A stretch of DNA of 64,000 nucleotides from Candidatus Gallimonas merdigallinarum (GTDB lineage Bacteria > Bacillota > Clostridia > Christensenellales > Borkfalkiaceae), in assembly GCA_904373325.1 (NCBI GenBank), contig CAJFFP010000004.1, positions 1-64,000 of the forward strand, given 5' to 3'. Below, one piece after another: positions 7,560 to 17,687 of this stretch. Positions within the stretch are counted from its first letter, which is position 1, and every line of letters begins with the position of its first letter. Both the position numbers and the translations under genes were made by a program. The notes beneath the pieces were generated by a model that saw only the letters and a list, made by a program, of their open reading frames with translations, was not told the origin of the DNA and made no database searches.

Positions 7560-9797
7560 ATGCTGATATGCGCCGATTCCCTTGTGCGCGTCCGCCGTGA
7601 AGAAAATTTTATTTCGAATGAGAACACGGGTAAATTGCGGTTTTTTGCATTGAAAAATTCCACCGCAAGCGCACAACTTATTTTGAAACCGAAAGAAGAT
7701 TGCACTTTCTCCGTTGTACTTTCCCCCTTAACCGACGGGAAAGGCAATCTGATTCCGGCGGAATGTCTTCGGGCATTTTACGAAAAATATATTTTTGTAG
7801 ACAGGAATTGGCAAAAGAACGGATTTCCCGTCGGGGATTATCCCGACGCGCTGATTCCCGCAGACGCTCCCGTGTTGCACGGAGAGAACTTTGTAAAAGC
7901 GGGGGAAAACGGTGCAATTTATATTGAACTGAATGCGGCAACAACGCTTCGGGCAGGAACTTACCGCGGTGTGTTCGAGGTAACCGCCGACGAGATTTAC
8001 CGCATAGAAGTTGAAGCGGAAATTTCGGAAACGACGCTCCCGAGCAGAAAACCACGCAGTCTGTTTGCGGTGAACGGCGAACAGGTGGCGCATTTTGAGA
8101 AAGATGCTTCGCAAGAAGCATACGACCGCTATTGCGAGATGTTGATTGCGCACGGACTCAGTCCGACGGGTTGCTTTTTGAGAGAAACGTCGCTGCCGAG
8201 CGATCGGTTTGCGTATTCGGATTGGATCGATAAATGCGCGGAAATGATCGAAAAGGGGGCGAACGCCTTTTCAATACCGTCTATGGCGGTAAAAAGTGCG
8301 TACGGGGATAGCTTTTCACCGGAAGAACTTTTCAAACGTCTTCTTGCAATTAAACAAAAGAGCATTGAAACAGGAAAAAATTATTTTGAATACGCCGTGT
8401 TTTACGACTGGCTAATCGACGAACCGTTTTTGTGTGAATATCCGAATGGAAAAGTGGAGTTTCATGTAAATAATTTTTGTTCGGTAATCAATAAGGTTGC
8501 GGAAGGTTTTCCGATCGAGCGCACGGCATTCGAGCAAGAGCTTGTCGATTCGTTACTTAAAATTCCGCATATCGTTACGGATTTTTTGCAAAGAACATCT
8601 CCCGAAACGATGCGCGCGGTGTGTAAAGCAGATGGCTCTCCTTACGTTTACGATTTATCGAAAGTTACGCTGTGTCCGAAATTCGACGGTTACCGAACAC
8701 AAGAAATGGCGGATGGGTATGCGCAGCAAAGAGAAAGATGGTGGTACGGTTGCAATACGCCAAATGCACCGTTTCCGGGATATCATATCGATGACGCGGG
8801 GCAATCGGCGCAACTTGTCGGTTGGTTGATGGCAAAATACGGAATAAGCGGTAATTTGTATTGGGTCGTCAATTACGGAATGGAAATCAACACGACGGGA
8901 AAACCGCTTTGGCTTGACGATGCGTTTTCCACGGCGCACCGCGGGTTCGGCGCAAACGGCGACGGAGTGCTTCTTTATCCGGGTGAAAGTTACGGTATCA
9001 AAGAGCCGATTTCCTGCTTACGATTAAAAGCCATTCGGGACGGAAATCAGGATTATGCGGTTTTAACTGAAACAAAACGGGAATACGAAACGCGCGGTAT
9101 TCCGACCGACGGGCTTTGGAGCAGATTGTTTGCTCCGATTGCCGACGGGGTGAAACTTGACGCATACGGACGTTATTTTGATTTGTCGCGGCGGACGGCA
9201 ATTGCGCTATATGAGTTGGTAAAAGAAATCGGGTTTACGCTCGAAGTCAAAGAAGAGGAGGACGGATTCCGTTTTACGTTTCTTGCCGATTGCGATTATA
9301 TTGTTTCTGTCAACGGGCAGCGCAGAGACAAACAGGCTTTGATTTTAGAAAAGAACAGCGGATTTGCGGAAATTACCGTCGAATACAAAAACAAGAGAAA
9401 AAATTTGGCGTTATGGTTGGGTACGGGATTAAAAGTTATTTTGCACGAAACATTGTTTGCACGAAAAGCAATTACGGGAAATGCATCGGTTACGATAAAC
9501 CAAGACGAAATCAGACGAAGAGTTGCGGTTACGCCGAAGAATGATCCGATTCGGTTGAAAATCGATGCGGGGGAAGACCTATCAAAGTATATTAGTTGTG
9601 CATTCCTGATTCGGGTAAAGGAATGCGGTGTGGGCTATGAAGTGAAAAGCAATGGAAAAACAGTAGCTTGCGGTGAGCTTTCCCCCGATTGGAACAGAGT
9701 CGAATTGCCGACGGAGTTGCTTTCGGGCGGGGAGATAGAACTTGCGCTGAAAAAGCGCGTTAAAATTTGGTTGGGCGAAATTTATTTGTTCGCATAG
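7560..9797 (+). CDS. DUF4091-type putative glycan enzyme, cytoplasmic paralogue
   Basis: This 745-aa protein has no signal peptide. The central part resembles the DUF4091 / GH-like group: FYDWLIDEPF, a WWYGCN segment, then GANGDGVLLYPGE and LRLKAIRDGNQDYA at about residues 462-500. A beta-rich C-terminal extension follows. Related DUF4091 proteins are found in glycan loci and are presumed glycosidases, but I know of no assigned reaction for this one. The next gene is a clear paralogue with a lipoprotein signal, so the same chemistry may occur inside and outside the cell. The start is tightly coupled to the binding-protein stop and has only a weak ribosome site (CAGGG). Confidence 0.8.
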   Translation: MLICADSLVRVRREENFISNENTGKLRFFALKNSTASAQLILKPKEDCTFSVVLSPLTDGKGNLIPAECLRAFYEKYIFVDRNWQKNGFPVGDYPDALIPADAPVLHGENFVKAGENGAIYIELNAATTLRAGTYRGVFEVTADEIYRIEVEAEISETTLPSRKPRSLFAVNGEQVAHFEKDASQEAYDRYCEMLIAHGLSPTGCFLRETSLPSDRFAYSDWIDKCAEMIEKGANAFSIPSMAVKSAYGDSFSPEELFKRLLAIKQKSIETGKNYFEYAVFYDWLIDEPFLCEYPNGKVEFHVNNFCSVINKVAEGFPIERTAFEQELVDSLLKIPHIVTDFLQRTSPETMRAVCKADGSPYVYDLSKVTLCPKFDGYRTQEMADGYAQQRERWWYGCNTPNAPFPGYHIDDAGQSAQLVGWLMAKYGISGNLYWVVNYGMEINTTGKPLWLDDAFSTAHRGFGANGDGVLLYPGESYGIKEPISCLRLKAIRDGNQDYAVLTETKREYETRGIPTDGLWSRLFAPIADGVKLDAYGRYFDLSRRTAIALYELVKEIGFTLEVKEEEDGFRFTFLADCDYIVSVNGQRRDKQALILEKNSGFAEITVEYKNKRKNLALWLGTGLKVILHETLFARKAITGNASVTINQDEIRRRVAVTPKNDPIRLKIDAGEDLSKYISCAFLIRVKECGVGYEVKSNGKTVACGELSPDWNRVELPTELLSGGEIELALKKRVKIWLGEIYLFA

Positions 9798-9810
9798 AGA
9801 AGGAGGAAAG

Positions 9811-12297
9811 ATGATTAAGAAAAAGGTTTTTGGCTCGGTGGTAGCGGTGCTCACGGCGTTTACGCTCTGCGGCTGCGGAGGGCAATCGAATACCCCTACG
9901 GCCGATTACAGCGCAGAGGATGCAACCGTTTGGTGTGCGCCCGCTTCCGAGAAAGTGTTGGCAAACGCCTCGGCAACGGCTTACGACGCCGTAAAGACAA
10001 AGAGCGTGGTGCTCTCTTCGGCGAAAAACGACTACGAGAGCGGTCAGATTTTAATTACGGCGAGCAAAGACCTCGCTTTTACCGTAACGCTCGGCGATCT
10101 TACGGATACGAGCAATGCGCAGAATGTGATTAAAAAAGATAATTTCAAAGTATATACGCAGCAGTATATGGCGGTTACGCGAAATTGGAACGGAAACGGT
10201 GCGCCTACGGGAGATTATCCTGATGCAATCGTTCCGCAGGAGGTAGCGGAAGAATATGGATTAAACCGCGTTGCGGCCGGAAAGAACGGCGGCGCGTGGT
10301 TAGAGTTTTATATTCCCGAAAATACGCCCGCCGGCAATTATACGGGAAGTGCAACCGTGCGGATCGGCAAGGATCAGGTTTCCGTTCCCGTCAGTTTGAA
10401 AGTGTACGACGTGACCGTGCCGAGCGAGCTTACCTCCAAGAGTTTGTTTTCCATCAACAAAACGCAGGTAGTAGCTCATGAATTGGATAATTCCGTAGAG
10501 ATGGTAGATAAATATGCGGATCTATTGATGCAATATAAGCTCTCGCCTACGGAGATTTGCGGAAACGGTACGAGCGGTGCGGAGGGCTTTGCGGAAAAAG
10601 CGTATCGGCTTGTAACTGAAAAAGGCATGACGACAATCGGACTTTCCAATTACGGGAATGAAGACGTCAACGGTTTCGGCGTTTATAATTCGGACGTTAT
10701 GGCGGAATACCTCGTTGCGCTTGCCGAAAAGAGCTTATCGACGGAGAACTCCGAAAGACAAGTTAATCTTCTCGAAAAGACGGCGTTTTACGATTGGCAG
10801 GTAGACGAACCTTTCTTTATTTCTTATCAAAACGGTGAAGTAGCCGCGCACGTATCCAATTGGAAAACAACGGTTGAAAAGACAAAGCAGATTTTGACGG
10901 AAAAGGAAGAGTTTCAAACAGAGTTCGGGCAGGAACTGATTGCTACCGTTGAAAAGGTTGCGCACGTAATTACCGATTATATGACTGACGAATTCGGAAA
11001 CGCTCACCGCACGGCGGGCGAATTAAAGAATAAAGACGGCAGTCCGTTTTATTACGCATCGGACGGAAGCGATTTGGTAAACCTTTGCCCGAAGCCGGAC
11101 GCATACGATTCAGAAGAGGAGCGAACGACTTATAATACGGGACGTGAAAAGTGGTGGTATAATTGCAACGATCCGAAATATCCGAACGTTACGTATCATA
11201 TGGACGATACAATGGCGAGCGCGATTTCCGTAGGCTGGATTATGGCGCAGAACGATATTACGGGGAATCTATATTGGTGTGTGAATTCGCATACGGACGG
11301 AAACGGAACTCTCGAAAATCCCTACAACACGGCGCACCGCGGATCGGGGGCAAACGGGGACGGCTTTCTCATTTACCCCGGAAAATATTACGGTATGAAC
11401 GAGCCTGTTCCGAGCATCCGCCTTGACGCGATTCGCGACGGACAGGAGGATTACGAACTCATTAAGATTCTGAAAAACGTTTATGCGGAAAAAGGGTACG
11501 ATGCTACGTCCGTAATTAAAACGATTACAAAGAATTTTTATGAGGGAGGCTCGATTCTCGGCGGTTCGGAAGAATACGAAACGGCACGAGAATTATTGCT
11601 TTCACTTACAGAAGCGGCTACTTCTTCCGCGCAATTTATGATTACGTCGGTTGCAGAGAAGGAGACGGAAACCGGTAGAAAGTACACGATACAAGCAGCC
11701 GCGGCAGACGGTGTAAAGCTCTATGAGGGAGACAAAGAACTGACGGCGGAAAACGGTTTGTTTACCGTAACCAAAGGATTGGGTGAAGCGCAGAACTATT
11801 ATTCGGTAAGAATTGTAGATGCGAACGGCACGGAGCGCACGTTCTCGTTGTACCTCGGCGGAAAAGAAGTTGTGTACCCGGCAAGCGCGATTGTGAAGGA
11901 AGATTTTGCAGGAGATATACAGGCTTACGAGTTTGCAGACGGGTATCATAAATTTACGTTGGCAAAACAGGAAGGCAGCATTACTTCGGATGAAAAGCTT
12001 CGCCTCGATTTCACACATGAGAGCGTAACGGAAATTTCTTCTACAACCAAAAATTACATTCTGACGCTTTACAATGGTACGCAAAACGATATCGGTTTTG
12101 AAATTCAAATCGAATACGAGGGATATGGGCTCGAATCGGCGCAGATAGGTACGTTGAAACAAGGGGCGAATCAGATCGACTTGAACATTTTTGCAACGAT
12201 GAACTGGAATAATAAGGGCAAGGTTAAGAAGTTGCGTATTGTTCTGACGGACGGTTCCGAAATCGGTATCGGCGGAATTACGGTTTACGGGGTGTAA
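9811..12297 (+). CDS. DUF4091-type putative glycan enzyme, lipoprotein paralogue
   Basis: This 828-aa lipoprotein has signal peptide lipobox LCGC (Cys22). An N-terminal beta-rich domain (about 40-200, with NDYESGQILITAS) is followed by the DUF4091-like domain. That domain contains FYDWQVDEPFF, WWYNCNDPKYPN, then GANGDGFLIYPGKYYG and IRLDAIRDGQEDYELI at about 512-560. The same motifs occur in the same order in the preceding cytoplasmic protein. The last 200 residues look like beta-sandwich binding modules. It should act at the cell surface on the substrate before uptake. A strong AAGGAGG precedes the ATG. Confidence 0.82.
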   Translation: MIKKKVFGSVVAVLTAFTLCGCGGQSNTPTADYSAEDATVWCAPASEKVLANASATAYDAVKTKSVVLSSAKNDYESGQILITASKDLAFTVTLGDLTDTSNAQNVIKKDNFKVYTQQYMAVTRNWNGNGAPTGDYPDAIVPQEVAEEYGLNRVAAGKNGGAWLEFYIPENTPAGNYTGSATVRIGKDQVSVPVSLKVYDVTVPSELTSKSLFSINKTQVVAHELDNSVEMVDKYADLLMQYKLSPTEICGNGTSGAEGFAEKAYRLVTEKGMTTIGLSNYGNEDVNGFGVYNSDVMAEYLVALAEKSLSTENSERQVNLLEKTAFYDWQVDEPFFISYQNGEVAAHVSNWKTTVEKTKQILTEKEEFQTEFGQELIATVEKVAHVITDYMTDEFGNAHRTAGELKNKDGSPFYYASDGSDLVNLCPKPDAYDSEEERTTYNTGREKWWYNCNDPKYPNVTYHMDDTMASAISVGWIMAQNDITGNLYWCVNSHTDGNGTLENPYNTAHRGSGANGDGFLIYPGKYYGMNEPVPSIRLDAIRDGQEDYELIKILKNVYAEKGYDATSVIKTITKNFYEGGSILGGSEEYETARELLLSLTEAATSSAQFMITSVAEKETETGRKYTIQAAAADGVKLYEGDKELTAENGLFTVTKGLGEAQNYYSVRIVDANGTERTFSLYLGGKEVVYPASAIVKEDFAGDIQAYEFADGYHKFTLAKQEGSITSDEKLRLDFTHESVTEISSTTKNYILTLYNGTQNDIGFEIQIEYEGYGLESAQIGTLKQGANQIDLNIFATMNWNNKGKVKKLRIVLTDGSEIGIGGITVYGV

Positions 12298-12299
12298 CA

Positions 12300-13487
12300 A
12301 TGAAAACGAAAATCATTTCTATTGTAATGGCTGTTGCGGTATCTGCGGGAATATGCTCGTTTGCGGCTTGCTCGAATGGCGAGAATACGGAAAATGCCGA
12401 ACAAACGGTAACCATTTACGATTTCGAGCGTGGTACGTTCGGGGTAGGCATGGCGGCTACCTTCGGTAAGATCGAACTCAATCGGGCGGAGGAGTATGTT
12501 TCTTCCGGTAAATCCTCGTTAAAGCTGATGCCTTCGTCCGAAAAATCGAAAGCCCCTTATATGTATCTTGCATTTTCTTCGTCGAAGCTTGGATTCAGCT
12601 ATACGGATATTACCGAATTAAAGTCTGTCAATCTTAAAATCTACGCCGAAAAAGCAAGTACGGTGAACGTAGGAATATACTTTTCTAAGGCGGCGGAAGT
12701 AAAGAGCTTGCCCGAGATGTTTACGCTTTCACAGGGCTGGAACGAGATTGTGTACGAGCCAAACTACACACTTATTTCCATTCAGGCAAATTTAGATGAG
12801 TGTTACGGCACATATCTGAGTTTTGACGGTGATGTGGCAGAGCTTCCCGCGTTCTATCTCGACGACGTATCGCTTACGCACGCTCGGGTTGAATGGGTGC
12901 AGGAGAATTTAATCCGTCCCAAGCGAACGGAAGAGTATCAAGAAATATGCGACTTTGAGAACGCATATCAGAATTTGATGTTTATGGCGTACGGGAATTC
13001 AGGAACGCTTGCTCCTGAGCTGACCGTAGTAAATGCGAACGATTACGAGGGTGTGACCGCTCCTTCGGGCGAGAAAATGTTAAAATTACAGATTTTCCCG
13101 AAGGACAATGCGACCGAAAACACATGGACGCAAGTGACTGCCTGTTCGCCGCTTTTGGAAGCAATCGATTTTAGTCGTTTTGTGGACGATATCGATAGTT
13201 ACCGTTTTTGCATGGACGTTTATCAATTCGGGGACGATAACGATCAGCGTCCGTTGAACGGAAATGTCAATCTGATAGAGTTAAACCTGTATACTTCGAG
13301 CGGTTCGATGGATTGGGGCGGGCTGACGACGAAGAAAGGGGAATGGGTAAGTTATTCTACGCCGCTTTCCACGTTTAAGAATTTTGTTGCTTCGCCCGGT
13401 AAATTCATGTTTGCATTTCTCGATCCCATTCGGGATGGAGAATACGTATGGTTCTTTGATAACATTAGAATTGAAAAGATAGCGTAA
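12300..13487 (+). CDS. surface lipoprotein with carbohydrate-binding-like beta-sandwiches
   Basis: This 395-aa lipoprotein has lipobox FAAC (Cys24). I recognise no enzyme motif. Two similar segments, each opening with a DFE signature (IYDFERGTFGVGM and CDFENAYQNLMFM) and continuing with a YVSSGKSSLKL-type strand pattern, look like galactose-binding-like / CBM folds at about 45-200 and 220-395. It starts 2 bases after the previous stop, with the ribosome site (GGGGTG) overlapping that stop, so translation is coupled. It is probably a glycan-capture protein that works with the surface enzyme. Confidence 0.65.
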   Translation: MKTKIISIVMAVAVSAGICSFAACSNGENTENAEQTVTIYDFERGTFGVGMAATFGKIELNRAEEYVSSGKSSLKLMPSSEKSKAPYMYLAFSSSKLGFSYTDITELKSVNLKIYAEKASTVNVGIYFSKAAEVKSLPEMFTLSQGWNEIVYEPNYTLISIQANLDECYGTYLSFDGDVAELPAFYLDDVSLTHARVEWVQENLIRPKRTEEYQEICDFENAYQNLMFMAYGNSGTLAPELTVVNANDYEGVTAPSGEKMLKLQIFPKDNATENTWTQVTACSPLLEAIDFSRFVDDIDSYRFCMDVYQFGDDNDQRPLNGNVNLIELNLYTSSGSMDWGGLTTKKGEWVSYSTPLSTFKNFVASPGKFMFAFLDPIRDGEYVWFFDNIRIEKIA

Positions 13488-13505
13488 GCGGAAAGGAGGG
13501 AAAAG

Positions 13506-16500
13506 ATGAGTAAAATCAAAATCAACTTGATGCGCGGTATATTGACTGTATGCTTTACGCTTTGCATCTTATTCGGATTTGCCGCTTGCGGCGGAGAAAA
13601 GACGCTTGATATCGTCGATTGGGAAAACGAATCTTTAGAAGTAACGCTCGGCGATAGTTATACGGTGCCGCAAAAGACGGCAAGAGATAAGGAAGGGAAA
13701 TCCTATCCCGTTGAAATAAAAGTACTTAAAAAAGCAACGGGAACAGAAATACCGCTTATCTATGGTGCGTTCGATGTGTTCGACGTCAGCGGGTACGACG
13801 TGTTATACACGGCAACTTCCGAAAATGCCAAAGCATTAAAAACGGTAACGCTCACCGTCAAGGACGAGGGAAAACCTGTCATAATGATTAAGGGAAACAA
13901 TGTTGCCGAAGTGAATAAACGGTTTACTTTCCCCGAAATTTCCGTTTACGACGACTCGGGAAAGACTGAAAATACGATTGAAGTTTACGACGATGCCAAT
14001 CATAAAGTTTCGTCCGATGAGGAAGGTTTTACGCCTGCGCAAATAGGAGAATACGAACTCCGCGTTACGGCAAAGGACGACGACGGAAACGAGGGATCCC
14101 GTGTTTTTAAAATCTTTGCGCGCAGTCAGGTAAAAGAAAACGAACTCGACGCTTTCGACGACGCAGGTCTTGCATATACCGCTTATTCACAGGGAAAATC
14201 CGGCGAATTGAATCAAGGCGTAAAATCGCAGGCGGTCTTTTCCGCATTCAAAAAATCCGTTCGTTCGGGCGGTTCCGCAATGTTTGAAAGCGGCTCGGGC
14301 GAGCGTACGGGAATTTATCTGTCGCCCCGTATGGATAGCGCGAATTTGCAGGGTGATACTTACGATTACATTTCCGTTTGGTATTTTATCGCAGACGGTT
14401 TGGGACAGGAACATGAAGTAATCTACGGCACGGGCAAAAAGACGGTTCAATCCAATGTCTGGCAGGAGTTGCGCATTACGGGCGACGAGGTTGGAAATTT
14501 TACTCGTTGGTTCTTTAATTTAAGGACGGGGCATTCTGCAATTATGGAGGTCTCGAACGGTATGTTGCCGTGCAAAGTATTCGTGGACGACGTGTACGCC
14601 GTGAAAACCGCGGAAAATCGTATTGACGGCTTGAAAGAGTCGTATGCCATGAACGAAGCGGTAACCTTTACTGCAGGAAGCGGCGTTAAAACAGATTTGT
14701 ATTATAACGGAACAGTGGAGGAAGCTGAGAGCGGCGTATTGCCCGAACAGGCGGGACAGTATACGTTGTTTGCTTATGCGAACGATGATACGACGGTAGA
14801 AGCATATAACTTCACCGTGGGTACGCTTTCGGTAGATACTCTTTCGCAAAGTTGGTTTACGGTCGGAAAGGACAGCAAACTTCCCCGCGCGTTGCTTACG
14901 GACGGGGATCAGGAAACGGACGGCGAAATCGAGTTTTATCTTTACAATTTGGTCAATGGCGAAAAGACGGAAATTACCGATAAAACGGTGCGGGCAAATG
15001 ACAATTCAGTCGCGCTGTTCCTTCAAGCGGAAAGCGCTGCGGGAATTAAAACTTCGCGGCTTGTATTCCCTGTCGTAAGCGTATATGAAGCAGGCATGAT
15101 TTTAGATTATTCCAATCCAAACGTTGCAGCGTCTCTTGAGGGAAACGGCGAGTGGCTGGAAGAATACAAAGGTTTAAACGGCGTCATGCGGATATATTCC
15201 GACGGTAAGTTGAACGACCGCTCAATGTGGAGCTGGGGCAATTGGACGCCTATATTCGCAAAAGATTATTACGGATCGTTCACTCATATCACATTTGAAT
15301 TGTATGCCGAAGGAGCAGATCGTTTTACATCGCTTGTATATGCGGTGGAAAACGCCGTTCACCCCGACGGATCGGTACACAATCACGACATTGTGCTCAA
15401 AGGCAAACTTGTAGACGGATACAACCGTGTTTCGTTGCCGATGGATGAATTTTTACCGTTCTATCAGTATTACGTCGAGCAACCGTTTTTCTGGATCGGT
15501 TCGTCCGATTCGTTCAATCTTTACTTCGACGCAATCCGCGCAACCAATGAGCTTACGGTAACCAATCAAGCAGGCGATAACGTAATCGCGGGAAGTCATA
15601 CGCTGAGCGACGACCATGTAAGCGTCTTTACAGCGGCTGGTTGCGAGGCAGCGGATATCGAGCGAAAGATTTATTCTTCCGATGGGCTTATAGCGGAAAG
15701 CGGCGATACGTTCGTCGTGGAAGGGGATAAAACTTATACGGTCGTATACAGCGCGATCGGTTCCGACGGAAAACTCTACACGGCAAGCTATTCGTTTACG
15801 GCGTGGAACGAAAAGTACCGTGATACGCTGTATGCAATCGATTCGGAAAGCGATTTGGGCGTGCGGCACGACAATATCACCTTCCTTGATTCGTACGAGG
15901 GCGAGACGGGTGTCATGAAAGTAAAGGGCGGCGCCGATTGGCAATGGCTGATGCGCGGTGTTACGCCGGTATTCCAGAAGGATTATTACAGCAACGTCGA
16001 CTTGATCGTGCTGCGTGTGAGAACGGATTCGAAGTTTACGTTTGCGCTTCTTGCAGAGAACAGTCCTGCACCCTATTGCGATACGGTTACCGTGACAAAT
16101 CGTGATAGTTGGCTCGATTACGCGATTCCCATTGCTCCTTTCTATAACAACTGGGAGGACTATGTGGGCGCGCTCATGCTGTTCAGCAACGGCAACGGAG
16201 AGAATACAAATCTCTATATCTCCGAGATCCGCGTGGCGAAAAAGGCGGAGATCGCTAACAACACGCCCGATGTGTTTGCGGGAAACTACACGATAAACGA
16301 CAACAAGCAGACGGCGTTCGCAGGTTGCACCGATTTACAATGCAAGGTGTACGAGGATGGTACGGAGCTTGTAATCAGTGGCGACACCTTCACGACGGTG
16401 GCAGGGAAAACATATACCGTTGTCTATACGGCAAAGGACAGCGGAAGGGATGTTTACGGAAGTTACTCTTTCGTGGTGCATGACTTGTCGGAGGCAGGGT

Positions 16501-17630
16501 TGCTTTATGACTTTGCTTCCGAGAGTGGTTTAGGAATGTACAACGGCGGAAGCTTTAATGAAACAGATCCCAACTTGGCGTGGCTGGTAAGTTACAAAGG
16601 CGAAACGGGCGTTGTCAAGTTTACCAATCGCAATACGGATTGGGATACGGCATGGTTTTTGAGCGGCATAAAACCGCTTTTCGGAAAAACGTATTACGCT
16701 CAATGCGATTATTTGGTTCTTCGCCTTTACAGTAGCGAAAAGGCTTGGATGAATTTCGCAGTAGAGGGAGACAGTGCTGCCGACACGAAATATATCGAAT
16801 TCCAAACGAACGGAGAAGGCTGGGCAGACTATTACGTGCCTATCGACGGTTTCCTCGGGAAATGGGATATGTTCGGAAGATCGATTCTATGGGCAACGCA
16901 CGCCCGTGAGTTGTATCTGTCTGAAATCCGTGCCGTAAAGAAGGCGGAAATTACAAGCCAAATTACGGGCAATCAGGTGCTCGGTAGCGAAATTACGCTT
17001 TCCGATAACGCAGTTACGGCAATCGGCGCAAATGCAGTATGTACCGTTCTCACTCCCACGCAGGGCGAAATTGCCGTCACGAACGGCAATTTCACGCCGA
17101 CGGAAGAGGGCGTGTATACGGTAAGATATAGAGCCATTTCCGATACGGGCATTATCACGCAGGGTAGTTATACAATCGCCGTGAAAGACGGATCATTGCT
17201 CTACGATTTCAGAACGCAAGCCGGATTAGGCGGATACAGAGGTGACGGTTGCTTGGAGTGGCTCGGAACTTACGACGGTAGAAATGATGTCGTAAAGTTT
17301 ACCAATCTTCTGCCGGAGGGAGACTGGTGTCCTGCATGGTTGTGCAGAGATATTTCGCCGATATTCAGCAAGGAATATTACCAGGAGTTTAATTTTGTAG
17401 AGTTTGAGTTGTATTCTACGGAAGCGTGCTGGTTCAAACTATTTGCGGAGAATGTGGGCGATGCCGATGAGAATAGTTTAGTATTCCAAACGAACGCAGA
17501 GGCGGGCTGGCATACGTACAAAATATCCATTGCGCCTTTGTTGGAGCATTGGGATGATTTTACAACGCAATTGATGTTGAGTACGTATTTAAGAGAGTTT
17601 TATATCACTTCTCTTCGCGTTACAAAATAG
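13506..17630 (+). CDS. giant modular surface lipoprotein with repeated binding modules
   Basis: This 1374-aa lipoprotein has lipobox FAAC (Cys28). The N-terminal 200 residues contain Ig-like folds (DDSGKTENTIEVYDD, DDDGNEGSRVFKIFA). A first sandwich module (about 214-370) follows. Four related modules then begin near residues 524, 775, 995 and 1228. Each opens with a (L)YDF/(I)DS signature, has a WL...Y(K/E)G(E/L)(T/N)GV(M/V)K core and a PxFxKxYY strand, and ends in LYxSEIRxxKK. Short Ig-like linkers with a TYTVVYxA pattern separate them. No catalytic motif is seen. It is likely a multivalent glycan-binding or spacer protein on the cell surface. Confidence 0.72.
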   Translation: MSKIKINLMRGILTVCFTLCILFGFAACGGEKTLDIVDWENESLEVTLGDSYTVPQKTARDKEGKSYPVEIKVLKKATGTEIPLIYGAFDVFDVSGYDVLYTATSENAKALKTVTLTVKDEGKPVIMIKGNNVAEVNKRFTFPEISVYDDSGKTENTIEVYDDANHKVSSDEEGFTPAQIGEYELRVTAKDDDGNEGSRVFKIFARSQVKENELDAFDDAGLAYTAYSQGKSGELNQGVKSQAVFSAFKKSVRSGGSAMFESGSGERTGIYLSPRMDSANLQGDTYDYISVWYFIADGLGQEHEVIYGTGKKTVQSNVWQELRITGDEVGNFTRWFFNLRTGHSAIMEVSNGMLPCKVFVDDVYAVKTAENRIDGLKESYAMNEAVTFTAGSGVKTDLYYNGTVEEAESGVLPEQAGQYTLFAYANDDTTVEAYNFTVGTLSVDTLSQSWFTVGKDSKLPRALLTDGDQETDGEIEFYLYNLVNGEKTEITDKTVRANDNSVALFLQAESAAGIKTSRLVFPVVSVYEAGMILDYSNPNVAASLEGNGEWLEEYKGLNGVMRIYSDGKLNDRSMWSWGNWTPIFAKDYYGSFTHITFELYAEGADRFTSLVYAVENAVHPDGSVHNHDIVLKGKLVDGYNRVSLPMDEFLPFYQYYVEQPFFWIGSSDSFNLYFDAIRATNELTVTNQAGDNVIAGSHTLSDDHVSVFTAAGCEAADIERKIYSSDGLIAESGDTFVVEGDKTYTVVYSAIGSDGKLYTASYSFTAWNEKYRDTLYAIDSESDLGVRHDNITFLDSYEGETGVMKVKGGADWQWLMRGVTPVFQKDYYSNVDLIVLRVRTDSKFTFALLAENSPAPYCDTVTVTNRDSWLDYAIPIAPFYNNWEDYVGALMLFSNGNGENTNLYISEIRVAKKAEIANNTPDVFAGNYTINDNKQTAFAGCTDLQCKVYEDGTELVISGDTFTTVAGKTYTVVYTAKDSGRDVYGSYSFVVHDLSEAGLLYDFASESGLGMYNGGSFNETDPNLAWLVSYKGETGVVKFTNRNTDWDTAWFLSGIKPLFGKTYYAQCDYLVLRLYSSEKAWMNFAVEGDSAADTKYIEFQTNGEGWADYYVPIDGFLGKWDMFGRSILWATHARELYLSEIRAVKKAEITSQITGNQVLGSEITLSDNAVTAIGANAVCTVLTPTQGEIAVTNGNFTPTEEGVYTVRYRAISDTGIITQGSYTIAVKDGSLLYDFRTQAGLGGYRGDGCLEWLGTYDGRNDVVKFTNLLPEGDWCPAWLCRDISPIFSKEYYQEFNFVEFELYSTEACWFKLFAENVGDADENSLVFQTNAEAGWHTYKISIAPLLEHWDDFTTQLMLSTYLREFYITSLRVTK

Positions 17631-17638
17631 GTAAACGG

Positions 17639-17670
17639 TTTCCCGTTCGGAGTAAAATCCGAACGGGAAA
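17639..17670. promoter_or_regulatory. perfect 13-bp intercistronic hairpin
   Basis: TTTCCCGTTCGGA (17639-17651) pairs perfectly with TCCGAACGGGAAA (17658-17670) around the loop GTAAAA. There is no U-tract, and the GH1 ribosome site follows 5 bases later. It sits exactly between the surface-protein genes and the cytoplasmic glycosidase genes, so it may set different mRNA stability for the two halves of the operon. Confidence 0.7.
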
Positions 17671-17687
17671 GACCAAAGGAGGAAAAT

